Shown in pieces: positions 57,248 to 64,000 of a stretch of DNA of 64,000 bases; position 1 is the stretch's first letter; each line of letters opens with the position of its first letter. This stretch comes from Planctomycetota bacterium (GTDB taxonomy: Bacteria; Planctomycetota; UBA1135; UBA2386). The position numbers and the translations under genes were made by a program. The stretch is taken from assembly GCA_020638735.1 (NCBI GenBank), contig JACKHZ010000010.1, positions 558,001-622,000 on the forward strand. The letters run 5' to 3'. Below the pieces are notes generated by a model. The model had not been told where the DNA came from. It made no database searches and saw only the letters and a list, made by a program, of their open reading frames with translations.

Positions 57248-57711
57248 TTCGCGGTGCGGCGTCGGCTGGCGGTCTTCTTCCCGGCCTTCTTCTTCGTCGC
57301 GGGCTTCTTCGGCGCGGGCCGACGCGTGGCCTTCTTGGTGTTGTCGCGCAGCCACGCGGCGAAGCCCGTCGCGTCCAGGGTGCCGTCGGCGACGGCCAGC
57401 ATGAACACCGCGGCGTGGGCCGGATCGGCGGTGAAGCGCAGCCCGTTGCACTCGAGGAACACGGTCGCGGTGAGGAACGCCGTGCGCTTGTTGCCGTCGA
57501 CGAACGGGTGGTTCTTGGCGATGCCGACCGCGTACGCGGCGGCGAGGCCGCACAGGTCGGCGTGCTCGTAGGTTTCGAGGTGCTTTGGGCGCGCCAGCGC
57601 CGACTCGAGCAGCCCCTCGTCGCGGATGCCGGCGGAGCCGCCGTGCAGCCGCAGGCATTCCGCGTGGAACGCCAATACGGCGGCCTTCAGGACCCAGACC
57701 GGTCGCTTCAC
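57244..57711 (-). CDS. doc: Doc-type Fic-fold toxin
   Basis: A 155-aa death-on-curing family protein. The Fic signature is HPFVDGNKRTAF with H68, D72, N74 and R76. Known Doc toxins use this fold to phosphorylate elongation factor Tu and stop translation. The C-terminus carries an unusual Lys/Ala/Pro tail of about 30 residues (TKKATRRPAPKKPATKKKAG) similar to histone-like or nucleic-acid-binding tails. The start is GTG, and it overlaps the AbrB antitoxin stop as GTGA. The antitoxin is AbrB-like rather than the Phd usually paired with Doc. Confidence 0.88.
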   Translation of the reverse strand: MKRPVWVLKAAVLAFHAECLRLHGGSAGIRDEGLLESALARPKHLETYEHADLCGLAAAYAVGIAKNHPFVDGNKRTAFLTATVFLECNGLRFTADPAHAAVFMLAVADGTLDATGFAAWLRDNTKKATRRPAPKKPATKKKAGKKTASRRRTAN

Positions 57712-57935
57712 TTCGCCAGCTCGCGCAGCGTCGCGCCGTAGCGAGACATCAGGGAGCGGGCGGCCTCCATCTGTGCTTCGAACTCGGCGTCTTCGGCCTT
57801 GAGCTGGTAGCCGTCGCCGCGCTCGTCGGGGATCAGCGTCAGGGTGCTGCCTTCGCGCACGTGCAGGGCGGAGAGGACCTCGGCGGGAAGGATCACGCCG
57901 ACCGAGTTGCCGATCTTGCGCAGCTTGAGTTGCAT
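57708..57935 (-). CDS. AbrB/MazE-type antitoxin
   Basis: A 75-aa swapped-hairpin DNA-binding antitoxin. The N-terminus QLKLRKIGNSVGVILPAEVL is the AbrB core. The C-terminal helix (AEFEAQMEAARSLMSRYGAT) would occupy the toxin. The ATG at 57935 gives the canonical start. It is translated before Doc with GTGA overlap, so antitoxin is made first. A palindrome CGTTATAACG begins 12 bases upstream, a likely autoregulatory operator. Confidence 0.9.
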   Translation of the reverse strand: MQLKLRKIGNSVGVILPAEVLSALHVREGSTLTLIPDERGDGYQLKAEDAEFEAQMEAARSLMSRYGATLRELAK

Positions 57936-57946
57936 GTTGCCACGAA

Positions 57947-57974
57947 CGTTATAACGCGGTAGGGCATTGGTCAA
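57947..57974 (-). promoter_or_regulatory. Palindromic operator and promoter of the AbrB-Doc operon
   Basis: The perfect 10-bp palindrome CGTTATAACG (57947-57956) contains TATAAC as a -10 box on the minus strand. TTGACC (57969-57974) lies 15 bases upstream as a -35 candidate, a slightly short spacing. Overlap of operator and -10 is the usual arrangement for toxin-antitoxin autoregulation. Inferred. Confidence 0.55.
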
Positions 57975-58161
57975 CCTGGCGACCCTCACGCGCTACTTGG
58001 CCGTCGATGCCATCGATGTCGCTACCGCCGCGAAACGTCGCGCACGTGGCCGCGGGCGAGCGGCTGCGCAGACCGGCCTGCGCCGCGCTGGTCCAGCGGG
58101 CATGATGATTGCGAACGGCGCGCGCTCCCGCACCCCGCGCACGTCCCCTACGCCCTCGCCC

Positions 58162-60711
58162 ATGAAGCGCTGTCTCCCCGCGCAGTTCTTCGCCGCGGCC
58201 CTGATCGCCACCTTCGCCACCGCCGACCTGTCGGCGCAGTGCGGCCACGTCGCGATCCCCGGCTTCCCTCATCTCGGCCCGGACGGGCCGGTCGCGGCCG
58301 TCGCCTACTGCGACCCCGACGGCTCGGGCAACAGCAACTACCTGCTGTTCGTCGGCGGTGAGTTCGACGTCGTCGAGAACACCCCGTGCGACAACGCCGC
58401 GCTCTACGACCCGGCGTCGCGCACCTGGACGGCGTTGCCGGGCGGCATGTTCGACGCGGTCACCGCGGCCGGCCGCGACATCAACGACATGCTGCTCGCC
58501 GCGGGCTCGTACCAGGTCGGCGGCTCGACGCTGCATCGCGTCGCCCGTTGGAACGGCACCTCGTGGACGGTGCTCGGCGCGGGCTTCGACGCGCCGGTGC
58601 GCGCGGTGACCAACGACGGCAACGAGATCTACGTCGGCGGCGAGTTCACGCAGTGCGGCGGGCAACCGATGGCGGCGTTGGCGCGGTGGAACGGCAGCGC
58701 CTGGACTGCGGTCGGCGGCGGCGTCACCCGCACCGCCGGCGTCGCCTCGGTGCAGACGATCAGCGCCGAGCTGGGCACGCTCTACGTCGGCGGCGCGTTC
58801 GACAGCGCCGGCAGCGTGGCGGCGGCCAACGTCGCGCGGTGGAACGGCACCACCTGGCAGGCAATGGGGGCGGGCCTGCCCGCGGACGTCACCTCGGTTG
58901 TGCGGATGTGGTCCGGCGACGTCTTCGCCGCGGGGCTCGCCACCGACGGTCCGATGCAGTGGAACGGCACCACGTGGCAGTCGCTGCCCGGCCTCTACGC
59001 GCCGCAGTCCGGCGCGGCTGGGCCGTGGGTCACCGCGATGTCGCACGGCCTCAGCTGGAACGGCGAGGCGCTGTTCGTCGCCGGCGACTTCGACGCCGGT
59101 GGCTGGTACGCCGGCGTCGCCTCCTGGGACCAGTTCGGCTGGAACCCGATCGGCGGTCCCTTCGAGTTCGATGGCGCCGCGGGTCCCGTGCCGCTCGCTT
59201 TCGACCTGCTCGGGAACGCCAGCGGCAACCCGCCGGCCGTGGCGGTTGCCGGCGCCTTCGGCGACCAGACGGGCGTCGAACCGGGTGGCGTCTACGTGAT
59301 CGACGGCTACCAGGACGATGCGATGGGCGCCGGCGTCGTCGGCGAGGTGCTCGCCAGCGGCTCGCTGCCGAACGGCGATCTGCTGATCGGCGGCAGCTTC
59401 CAGCAGATCGCCGGCAGATGGATCGGCGGTCTGGCGCGCAGCGACGCCGCCGGTTCAGCCTGGGCCTCGACGCAGGGGGTCGGCCAGCCATCCGTTGCCG
59501 AGGTCCGCGCCATCGTGCCGACGCGCGACGGCGCCAGCCTGCTGGTCGGTGCGTTCCCCCTCGCCGGCACGACCTGGGCGGACATCGTGCGCTACGACGG
59601 CAGCACCTGGACGACGTTCGGCACCTCGCCCGGGCTCAGCAACAGCGCCGTCACCGCTCTCGAGCACAGCAGCGGCGCGATCTACCTCGGCGGCAACGTG
59701 CTGAGTCGCTACGCGGGCGGTAGTTGGACGCAGTTGTCGACGGTGCAGAGCGGCTACATCGGGTCGGTGTTCGCGCTCGCCGAACTGCCTGACGGCGACG
59801 TCGTCGTCGGCGGCGACCTGATGGCGGTCGGCAGCGCGGTGCGGCCGGGCGCGCTGCGTTGGAGCGGCAACTCGTGGCAACCGCTCGGCGCCGGGCTGAC
59901 CAGCGTCGTCACCGGTGCCAGCCCGCGTGTGCTCGGGGCGCGCGTTCGCGACGACGGCGTGTTGTTCGTCGTCGGCACGGCCGGCGGTGTGCCGTTCGTC
60001 TCCCGCTTCGACGGCAGCAACTGGCAGACGCTGCCGGCGCCGGCGACGGGCGCGGTGCGCGCGATCGAGCTGCTGCCGGACGGCGATGTCGTCGTCGGCG
60101 GTGAGTTCGGCGCGATCGGCGGCGTCGCTGCGGCGAGCGTCGCGCGCTGGGACGGCGCGGCGTGGACCGCGATCGGCGACGGCGTGCGCAACCTCGACGG
60201 CACGCCCGGCGTGGTCAGCAGTCTGCACTTCTCCCGCAACGGTGAGCTGCAGATCACCGGCCGGTTCGCGCGCCACGACGGCGAGGTCTCGCTCGGCTTC
60301 ACGCGCGTGCGCTCGCTGTGCGCGGCGGCGACGCAGTCGTTCGGCTCGGGCTGCAGCGGCAGCGGCGGCACCAACCAGCTGCGTTCGCAGAACGCCGCGT
60401 GGCTCGGCGGCACGATGCGCAGCGTCGCCACCGGCATGCCGAACGGCGGTCTCGTCGTCGACGTGCTCGGCCTGGCGCCGACCTTCGCGCCGTTGCCGAC
60501 GCCGGGTTGCGCGCTGTGGGTCGATCCGTTGGCGCTCGGCGTCGCGGTGCCCGTCGCCGGTCGCGTCGAGTCGGCGTTGGCGATCCCCGGCTCGCTCGCG
60601 TTGCTCGGCCAGGTGCTCTACGAGCAGGCGATCGGCGTCGAGCTGACGGGCGGCGCGATCACCGGCCTGACGGGCAGCAACCGGCTGCAACAGACGATCG
60701 GCGTGTTTTGA
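58162..60711 (+). CDS. Large secreted beta-propeller protein with planctomycete C-terminal domain
   Basis: An exported protein of 849 aa; signal peptide with QFFAAALIATFATADLSAQ. It is built of repeats of the form YVGGEFTQCGGQPMAALARW, then NGSAWTAVGGGV, i.e. VGGxF...ARWNGxxWxxLGxG, like the Rax2/DUF5122-type propeller units; at least ten can be counted. The end differs: SFGSGCSGSGGTNQ, then LGGTMRSVATGM, PTPGCALWVDPLALGV, a GSLALLGQVLYEQAIGV segment and LQQTIGVF. This is the same module as in the kelch protein and the 780-aa protein. Function unknown; extracellular ligand binding is likely. An imperfect TACGCC box lies seven bases before the ATG. Confidence 0.78.
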   Translation: MKRCLPAQFFAAALIATFATADLSAQCGHVAIPGFPHLGPDGPVAAVAYCDPDGSGNSNYLLFVGGEFDVVENTPCDNAALYDPASRTWTALPGGMFDAVTAAGRDINDMLLAAGSYQVGGSTLHRVARWNGTSWTVLGAGFDAPVRAVTNDGNEIYVGGEFTQCGGQPMAALARWNGSAWTAVGGGVTRTAGVASVQTISAELGTLYVGGAFDSAGSVAAANVARWNGTTWQAMGAGLPADVTSVVRMWSGDVFAAGLATDGPMQWNGTTWQSLPGLYAPQSGAAGPWVTAMSHGLSWNGEALFVAGDFDAGGWYAGVASWDQFGWNPIGGPFEFDGAAGPVPLAFDLLGNASGNPPAVAVAGAFGDQTGVEPGGVYVIDGYQDDAMGAGVVGEVLASGSLPNGDLLIGGSFQQIAGRWIGGLARSDAAGSAWASTQGVGQPSVAEVRAIVPTRDGASLLVGAFPLAGTTWADIVRYDGSTWTTFGTSPGLSNSAVTALEHSSGAIYLGGNVLSRYAGGSWTQLSTVQSGYIGSVFALAELPDGDVVVGGDLMAVGSAVRPGALRWSGNSWQPLGAGLTSVVTGASPRVLGARVRDDGVLFVVGTAGGVPFVSRFDGSNWQTLPAPATGAVRAIELLPDGDVVVGGEFGAIGGVAAASVARWDGAAWTAIGDGVRNLDGTPGVVSSLHFSRNGELQITGRFARHDGEVSLGFTRVRSLCAAATQSFGSGCSGSGGTNQLRSQNAAWLGGTMRSVATGMPNGGLVVDVLGLAPTFAPLPTPGCALWVDPLALGVAVPVAGRVESALAIPGSLALLGQVLYEQAIGVELTGGAITGLTGSNRLQQTIGVF

Positions 60712-60763
60712 CGGCTGCGGCTTGCCACTTCCGCCCTCGCCCCGATCATCGGGCGATCATGCG

Positions 60764-61171
60764 ATGCGTCTCCCCGCAGGGTGGAAGCCGATGCCGGCGG
60801 GCGTGATCGGCGCCGGCGTCTGTTTCGCGGTGAGCATGCTGACGGCCGCTGCACTGCAGCTCGTGCGCGGCTCGTCGAGCCTCGGCGACTTGCGCGCGTG
60901 CGCGATCTGGACCGTGCTGTTCGCTGCGGTGGTCGGGCACCTCGGGGTCGAACTGGCGCGGTTGCCGCGTGGTCCGGCGATCGTCGTTGCGGGCGCGGCC
61001 GGCGCCGCCGCCGGGTTCGTCAATACGCTGTGCGTGCGCTGGATGCTCGGTCCCTGGTTCGGCGCGTTCGGCTTCCCGGTGCTCTACGCGTGGCTGCTCG
61101 GTGGCCTCGTCGGCGCGGTCGTCGGTCTGCGCCGCGCACAGGTGCAGCGGTGCGCGTCGGCGGGGCGTTGA
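60764..61171 (+). CDS. Four-helix membrane protein, hypothetical, 135 aa
   Basis: I do not recognise a family. Four hydrophobic segments are evident: about 10-32 (GVIGAGVCFAVSMLTAAALQ), 45-62 (IWTVLFAAVVGHLGVELA), 70-88 (IVVAGAAGAAAGFVNTL) and 100-120 (FPVLYAWLLGGLVGAVVGL). Short basic ends are probably cytoplasmic. The ATG at 60764 is the most reasonable start. The gene ends seven bases before the convergent GAF gene. No functional clue. Confidence 0.55.
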   Translation: MRLPAGWKPMPAGVIGAGVCFAVSMLTAAALQLVRGSSSLGDLRACAIWTVLFAAVVGHLGVELARLPRGPAIVVAGAAGAAAGFVNTLCVRWMLGPWFGAFGFPVLYAWLLGGLVGAVVGLRRAQVQRCASAGR

Positions 61172-61178
61172 CCGAGCG

Positions 61179-61649
61179 CTACTGGTGGCCGCCGGCCAGC
61201 AGTTCGCCGCACTGCATCAGCAGCGCCGACTCCTCGGCGGGGAAGTCGTAGGACACCGGCTTGGCGACACCGAGCACGCCGAACAGCTGGCCGCCGTGCA
61301 TCATCGGCGCGGCGATCGAGCCTTCCATCTTGGTCAGCTTCGCGTCGGGCTTCGCCACGCCGCTCGAGTCGGTCTGCAGGTTGCACATCTGCACCGGCTC
61401 CTTGCGTTCGGCGGCGATGCCGGCCATGCCCTTGCCGATCGGGATCACTTGCACCTTCTCGAGCACCGGCTGCGGTAGACCCTGGAACGCGGCCAGGTGC
61501 AGCATGCCGTCCTTCGCATCGAGCAGATGGATGGTGCCGACGGGGCAGTCGAAGTGCTTCGTCACGGCGGCGAGCACGTCGCCCCAAGGGGTAGGAGAGG
61601 TGGCGCAGAGCCCGGCCAGCGTGGCGAGCAGGGGATTGTCCGACGTCAT
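61179..61649 (-). CDS. GAF-domain protein
   Basis: A single GAF domain of 156 aa, soluble, with the family core HLAAFQGLPQPVLEKVQVIP followed by GKGMAGIAAERKEPVQMCNL and the SIAAPMMHGGQLFGVLGVAK strand pair. A stand-alone GAF may bind a small ligand; a cysteine in the MCNL region and one near the C-terminus recall methionine-sulfoxide-reductase-like GAF proteins, but the full Cys set is not present. The start overlaps the CutC stop as ATGA, so the two are co-translated. Confidence 0.8.
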   Translation of the reverse strand: MTSDNPLLATLAGLCATSPTPWGDVLAAVTKHFDCPVGTIHLLDAKDGMLHLAAFQGLPQPVLEKVQVIPIGKGMAGIAAERKEPVQMCNLQTDSSGVAKPDAKLTKMEGSIAAPMMHGGQLFGVLGVAKPVSYDFPAEESALLMQCGELLAGGHQ

Positions 61650-62428
61650 CGACCAGAGATCGTAGCGCCATCGCCGCCGTTGCGAAGGGCCGCCACCACG
61701 CCGGCGACCGAAGTCGGATCCGTGACGCGCAGCGCGTACTCGCCCGGCGCCGGCGACGAACCCATCGGCACACCCGGCCGGCGGAACTGCATCGCACTGT
61801 CGCGAAACGCTCCAGCCGACAGGTGCACCTCGCGCACGCCGGTCGCGGCGACCAGCGCGGTGACGTTGTCGGCGCGCACTCCTGCGCCGGCCATCACGAT
61901 CAGTCGCCCGGCGGCGCGTTCGACCGCGGCGCGGATGGCGGCGGCGCCAGCGGGTGCGTTGGCCGCCTGGCCAGAGGTCAGCAGCCGCGCGACGCCGAGG
62001 TCGCACAGCGCGTCGATCGCGCGCTGTGGGTCGGCGCACAGGTCGAAGGCGCGGTGGCAGGTCACCGGTCGGTCGCCGGCGCGCGCCAACACGTCGCGCA
62101 GCAGTTCGGTGTCGAGCTCGCCGTCGGGGCGCAACCCGCCGACGACGAACCCGGCCGCGCCGGCCGCGCCCAGCGCGTCGAGGTCGCGGCGGATGACGTC
62201 CCGTTCGGCCGCCGAGTAGCAGAAGTCGCCGGCGCGCGGCCGCAGCATCGCGAACACCGGCAGCGTCGTCGCCCGGACGGCCGCGGCGCACAGCCCGGCG
62301 CTCGGCGTCAGTCCACCTTCGCCCAGCGCCTGGCACAGCTCGACGCGGTCGGCGCCGCCGTCGGCCGCCGCCAGCGCACCCGCGACCGACTCGATCGCGA
62401 TCTCGACCCGGACCCGGGCATCGTCCAC
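61646..62428 (-). CDS. cutC: CutC family protein
   Basis: A TIM-barrel protein of the CutC family, 260 aa, historically linked to copper homeostasis. Motifs are SVAGALAAADGGADRVELCQ, GGLTPSAGLC, VFAMLRPRAGDFCYS, VTCHRAFDL and RLLTSGQAANA, then IVMAGAGVRADNV and EVHLSAGAF. The GTG at 62428 is chosen; another in-frame GTG at 62452 would add eight residues. It overlaps the GAF gene at its 3' end (ATGA). It is divergent from the FHA-protease gene, with only 42 bp between the starts, so the two promoters must overlap. The direct role in copper handling is debated. Confidence 0.88.
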   Translation of the reverse strand: MDDARVRVEIAIESVAGALAAADGGADRVELCQALGEGGLTPSAGLCAAAVRATTLPVFAMLRPRAGDFCYSAAERDVIRRDLDALGAAGAAGFVVGGLRPDGELDTELLRDVLARAGDRPVTCHRAFDLCADPQRAIDALCDLGVARLLTSGQAANAPAGAAAIRAAVERAAGRLIVMAGAGVRADNVTALVAATGVREVHLSAGAFRDSAMQFRRPGVPMGSSPAPGEYALRVTDPTSVAGVVAALRNGGDGATISGR

Positions 62429-62458
62429 CGCCTCGTTGGCGCGTTGCTGCACGCCGCC

Positions 62459-62464
62459 TATGGT
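62459..62464 (+). promoter_or_regulatory. TAnnnT -10 box for leaderless start at 62471
   Basis: CCTATGGT is followed by six bases and ATG, inside the 42 bp divergent gap. Matches the recurrent leaderless-type start. Inferred. Confidence 0.45.
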
Positions 62465-62470
62465 GCGCGC

Positions 62471-63850
62471 ATGCGCGCCCAATTGCTGCACCTTTCCGGC
62501 CCCCTGCGCGGCCGCACGGTGACCTATCCGGAGCGCATGCTGCGCGTCGGTGCGGCGCCCGGCAGCGAGGTGCGCATGATCGCCGACGGCGTCGTCGACC
62601 GGCACGCGCAGATCGACTGGGTGCAGGCCGAGTGTCAGTTCCACCTGCGCCGCCTCGACGGCCCGGTGTTCGTCAACGGCACCGAAGTCGAGGAGGTGAT
62701 CCTCGCCGACGACGACCTGATCGAGTTCGGCGCCGGCGGGCCGATGGCGCGTTTCCGCATCTACGTGCCGATCGGCGCGGTCTGCAAGCCGGTGCGGCGC
62801 ATGCTCGCCGACGCCCGCGACGTCGCCGTGCACAGCGACGGCGTCGCCGCGACGCAGACGCTGACGCGCGATCTGCTGACGCAGGCGACGATGACGCTGA
62901 AGGTCGGCTTCCCGCTGTTCGTGATCGCGGTCGCCGCGGTGTCGTTGTGGATCGGCGGCTGGTTCGGTCGGCAGAGCGCGCCGAAACCGGTCGCGCCGAC
63001 CGTCGACATGGTCACCAAGGCCGAGCTCGACGCGCTGCGCGCCAACTACGAGGCCGAGCTGAAGCGGCTGGCCGACGCCAACGCGCTGGTGCGTCGCATC
63101 CAGCAGCAGTACACGCGCGGTGTCTGTCTGGTGCACGGCATCTTCCAGCTGCGGGCCGCCGACGGCAGCTGGCTGACGGCGCGCGGCGGCAGCGACTACG
63201 CGGTCGAGTACACCGGCTCGGCGTTCTTGGCCAACGCCGATGGCTACCTGGTCACGAACCGCCACGTCGCGGTGCCGTGGACCGGCGACGACGACATCGA
63301 CCAGCTGGTCCAGAAGGGCTACGAGCCGGTGTTGACGCACCTGACCGCGACCTTCCCGGGCGGCGAGCCGATCCCGGTCGACCCGCTCGCGACGCGCCTG
63401 CGGCAGGACGACCTGGACGTCGCGGTGCTCAAGGTCGACCGGTCGCGGGTCGAGGGCCTGCCGGTGCTGCCGCTCAAGGTCGGCTCGGTCGCCGACGAGG
63501 ATCAGCGGGCCATCGTGGTCGGCTACCCGAACGGGCTGGCGGCGCTGCTGGCCCGTTCCGACGGCGCGCTGATCGACGAGCTGCGGCAGCGCGCGGCGTC
63601 GATGACCGAGGCGATCGACGAGCTGGCGCGCCGCGGCGGCATCAACCCGGTCATCACCCAGGGCATCGTCAGCAACGTGCAGGAGCACGTCATCGCCTAC
63701 GACGCCTCGACCACGCACGGCGGCTCGGGCGGCCCGGTGTTCGGCGGCGGCGGCGAGGTGATCGCCGTCAACTACGCGATCCAGCACAACTTCACCGGCA
63801 ACAACCTCGGCGTGCCGATCCGCTTCGCCATCGAGCTGCTGCCGCAGTGA
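62471..63850 (+). CDS. FHA-domain transmembrane serine protease (HtrA/trypsin fold)
   Basis: A 459-aa chimera. Residues 1-100 are an FHA phosphothreonine-binding domain (LRVGAAPGSEVRMIADGVVD, then RHAQIDWVQAEC, and LDGPVFVNGTEVEE). A membrane segment lies at about 138-160 (VGFPLFVIAVAAVSLWIGGW). After a short coiled linker comes a trypsin-like protease domain with H265 (TNRHVAVP), D316 (DDLDVAVLKVD) and S419 (THGGSGGPVF). The FHA part should be cytoplasmic and the protease outside, so phosphorylation inside could control proteolysis outside, or the reverse. No PDZ domain is present. The ATG has a TATGGT box six bases upstream. Confidence 0.88.
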   Translation: MRAQLLHLSGPLRGRTVTYPERMLRVGAAPGSEVRMIADGVVDRHAQIDWVQAECQFHLRRLDGPVFVNGTEVEEVILADDDLIEFGAGGPMARFRIYVPIGAVCKPVRRMLADARDVAVHSDGVAATQTLTRDLLTQATMTLKVGFPLFVIAVAAVSLWIGGWFGRQSAPKPVAPTVDMVTKAELDALRANYEAELKRLADANALVRRIQQQYTRGVCLVHGIFQLRAADGSWLTARGGSDYAVEYTGSAFLANADGYLVTNRHVAVPWTGDDDIDQLVQKGYEPVLTHLTATFPGGEPIPVDPLATRLRQDDLDVAVLKVDRSRVEGLPVLPLKVGSVADEDQRAIVVGYPNGLAALLARSDGALIDELRQRAASMTEAIDELARRGGINPVITQGIVSNVQEHVIAYDASTTHGGSGGPVFGGGGEVIAVNYAIQHNFTGNNLGVPIRFAIELLPQ

Positions 63851-63964
63851 CCGGGGGTTTCCTCGGTCCGACGGGAAGAACCCGCTACCACGGTGCGGTC
63901 GGATCTGCGACACTGTCGCGGCGCGTGGTCAGACGCGCGGCCCACGGGGGGCCCTTGCCAAGCA

Positions 63965-64000
63965 ATGGACGGCGCGGTTGACGGCCAGAAGACCAAGGCG
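63965..64000 (+). CDS. Possible 5' end of a gene running off the window
   Basis: An ATG at 63965 opens twelve codons (MDGAVDGQKTKA) to the right edge. The 115 bp before it are non-coding in appearance. It is too short to identify and is listed only as a possible gene start. Confidence 0.25.
   Translation, partial: MDGAVDGQKTKA

Overview
The window is GC-rich bacterial chromosome (roughly 70% G+C by eye) and almost certainly from a planctomycete (Planctomycetota). The evidence is a DUF1549/DUF1553 protein translationally coupled to a DUF1501 protein, planctomycete-type ECF sigma factors, an ECF-sigma / Ser-Thr kinase-SUMF1 operon, a Tat-exported Gfo/Idh/MocA protein, and several secreted propeller proteins that share a C-terminal domain. 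No rRNA, tRNA or CRISPR array was seen. Many starts lack a Shine-Dalgarno sequence. A striking set instead has TAnnnT 6-9 nt before the start codon, suggesting leaderless mRNAs.

Layout. 0-4.2 kb (minus strand except a small YjfB-like gene): a secreted Ig-fold protein running off the left edge, a small membrane protein, an HhH-GPD DNA glycosylase, and a coupled Nudix / membrane protein / glutathione-peroxidase lipoprotein operon. 4.3-8.0 kb: a kelch protein and a LamG-esterase. 7.9-11.1 kb: a lower-GC accessory island of small minus-strand genes, followed by a decayed IS110 element whose 5' leader folds like a bridge-RNA segment. 11.2-22.8 kb: DinB-cupin fusion, 1-Cys peroxiredoxin, GT2, DUF1549/DUF1501 pair, PstS-like protein, two lipoproteins and an enolase-superfamily enzyme. 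22.9-24.3 kb: AAA/DUF234 ATPase behind a nested inverted-repeat operator.

24.6-31.8 kb: a frameshifted OYE-type oxidoreductase overlapping an atypical NRAMP-like transporter, then DUF993, Dus, a coiled-coil protein and RsgA. 31.9-43.9 kb: DUF1080-like lipoprotein, an ECF sigma factor fused to a membrane anchor and an Ig-like ectodomain, a convergent secreted protein, then a strictly coupled operon of ECF sigma factor, kinase-SUMF1 and secreted LamG-like protein. 43.9-52.6 kb: an H-NOX nitric-oxide sensor plus HNOBA hybrid histidine kinase, divergent from a 2100-residue single-module type I PKS with the unusual order KS-AT-KR-DH-ACP-TE.

52.6-64 kb: SGNH hydrolase, PLP dehydratase, a hotdog thioesterase with two compensating frameshifts, Gfo/Idh/MocA oxidoreductase, an AbrB-Doc toxin-antitoxin pair behind a palindromic operator, a large secreted propeller protein, a CutC-GAF pair and an FHA-membrane-protease chimera.

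The strongest candidates for new biology are the H-NOX/PKS divergon, the membrane-tethered sigma factor, the leaderless-promoter signature and the IS110 leader in the accessory island.
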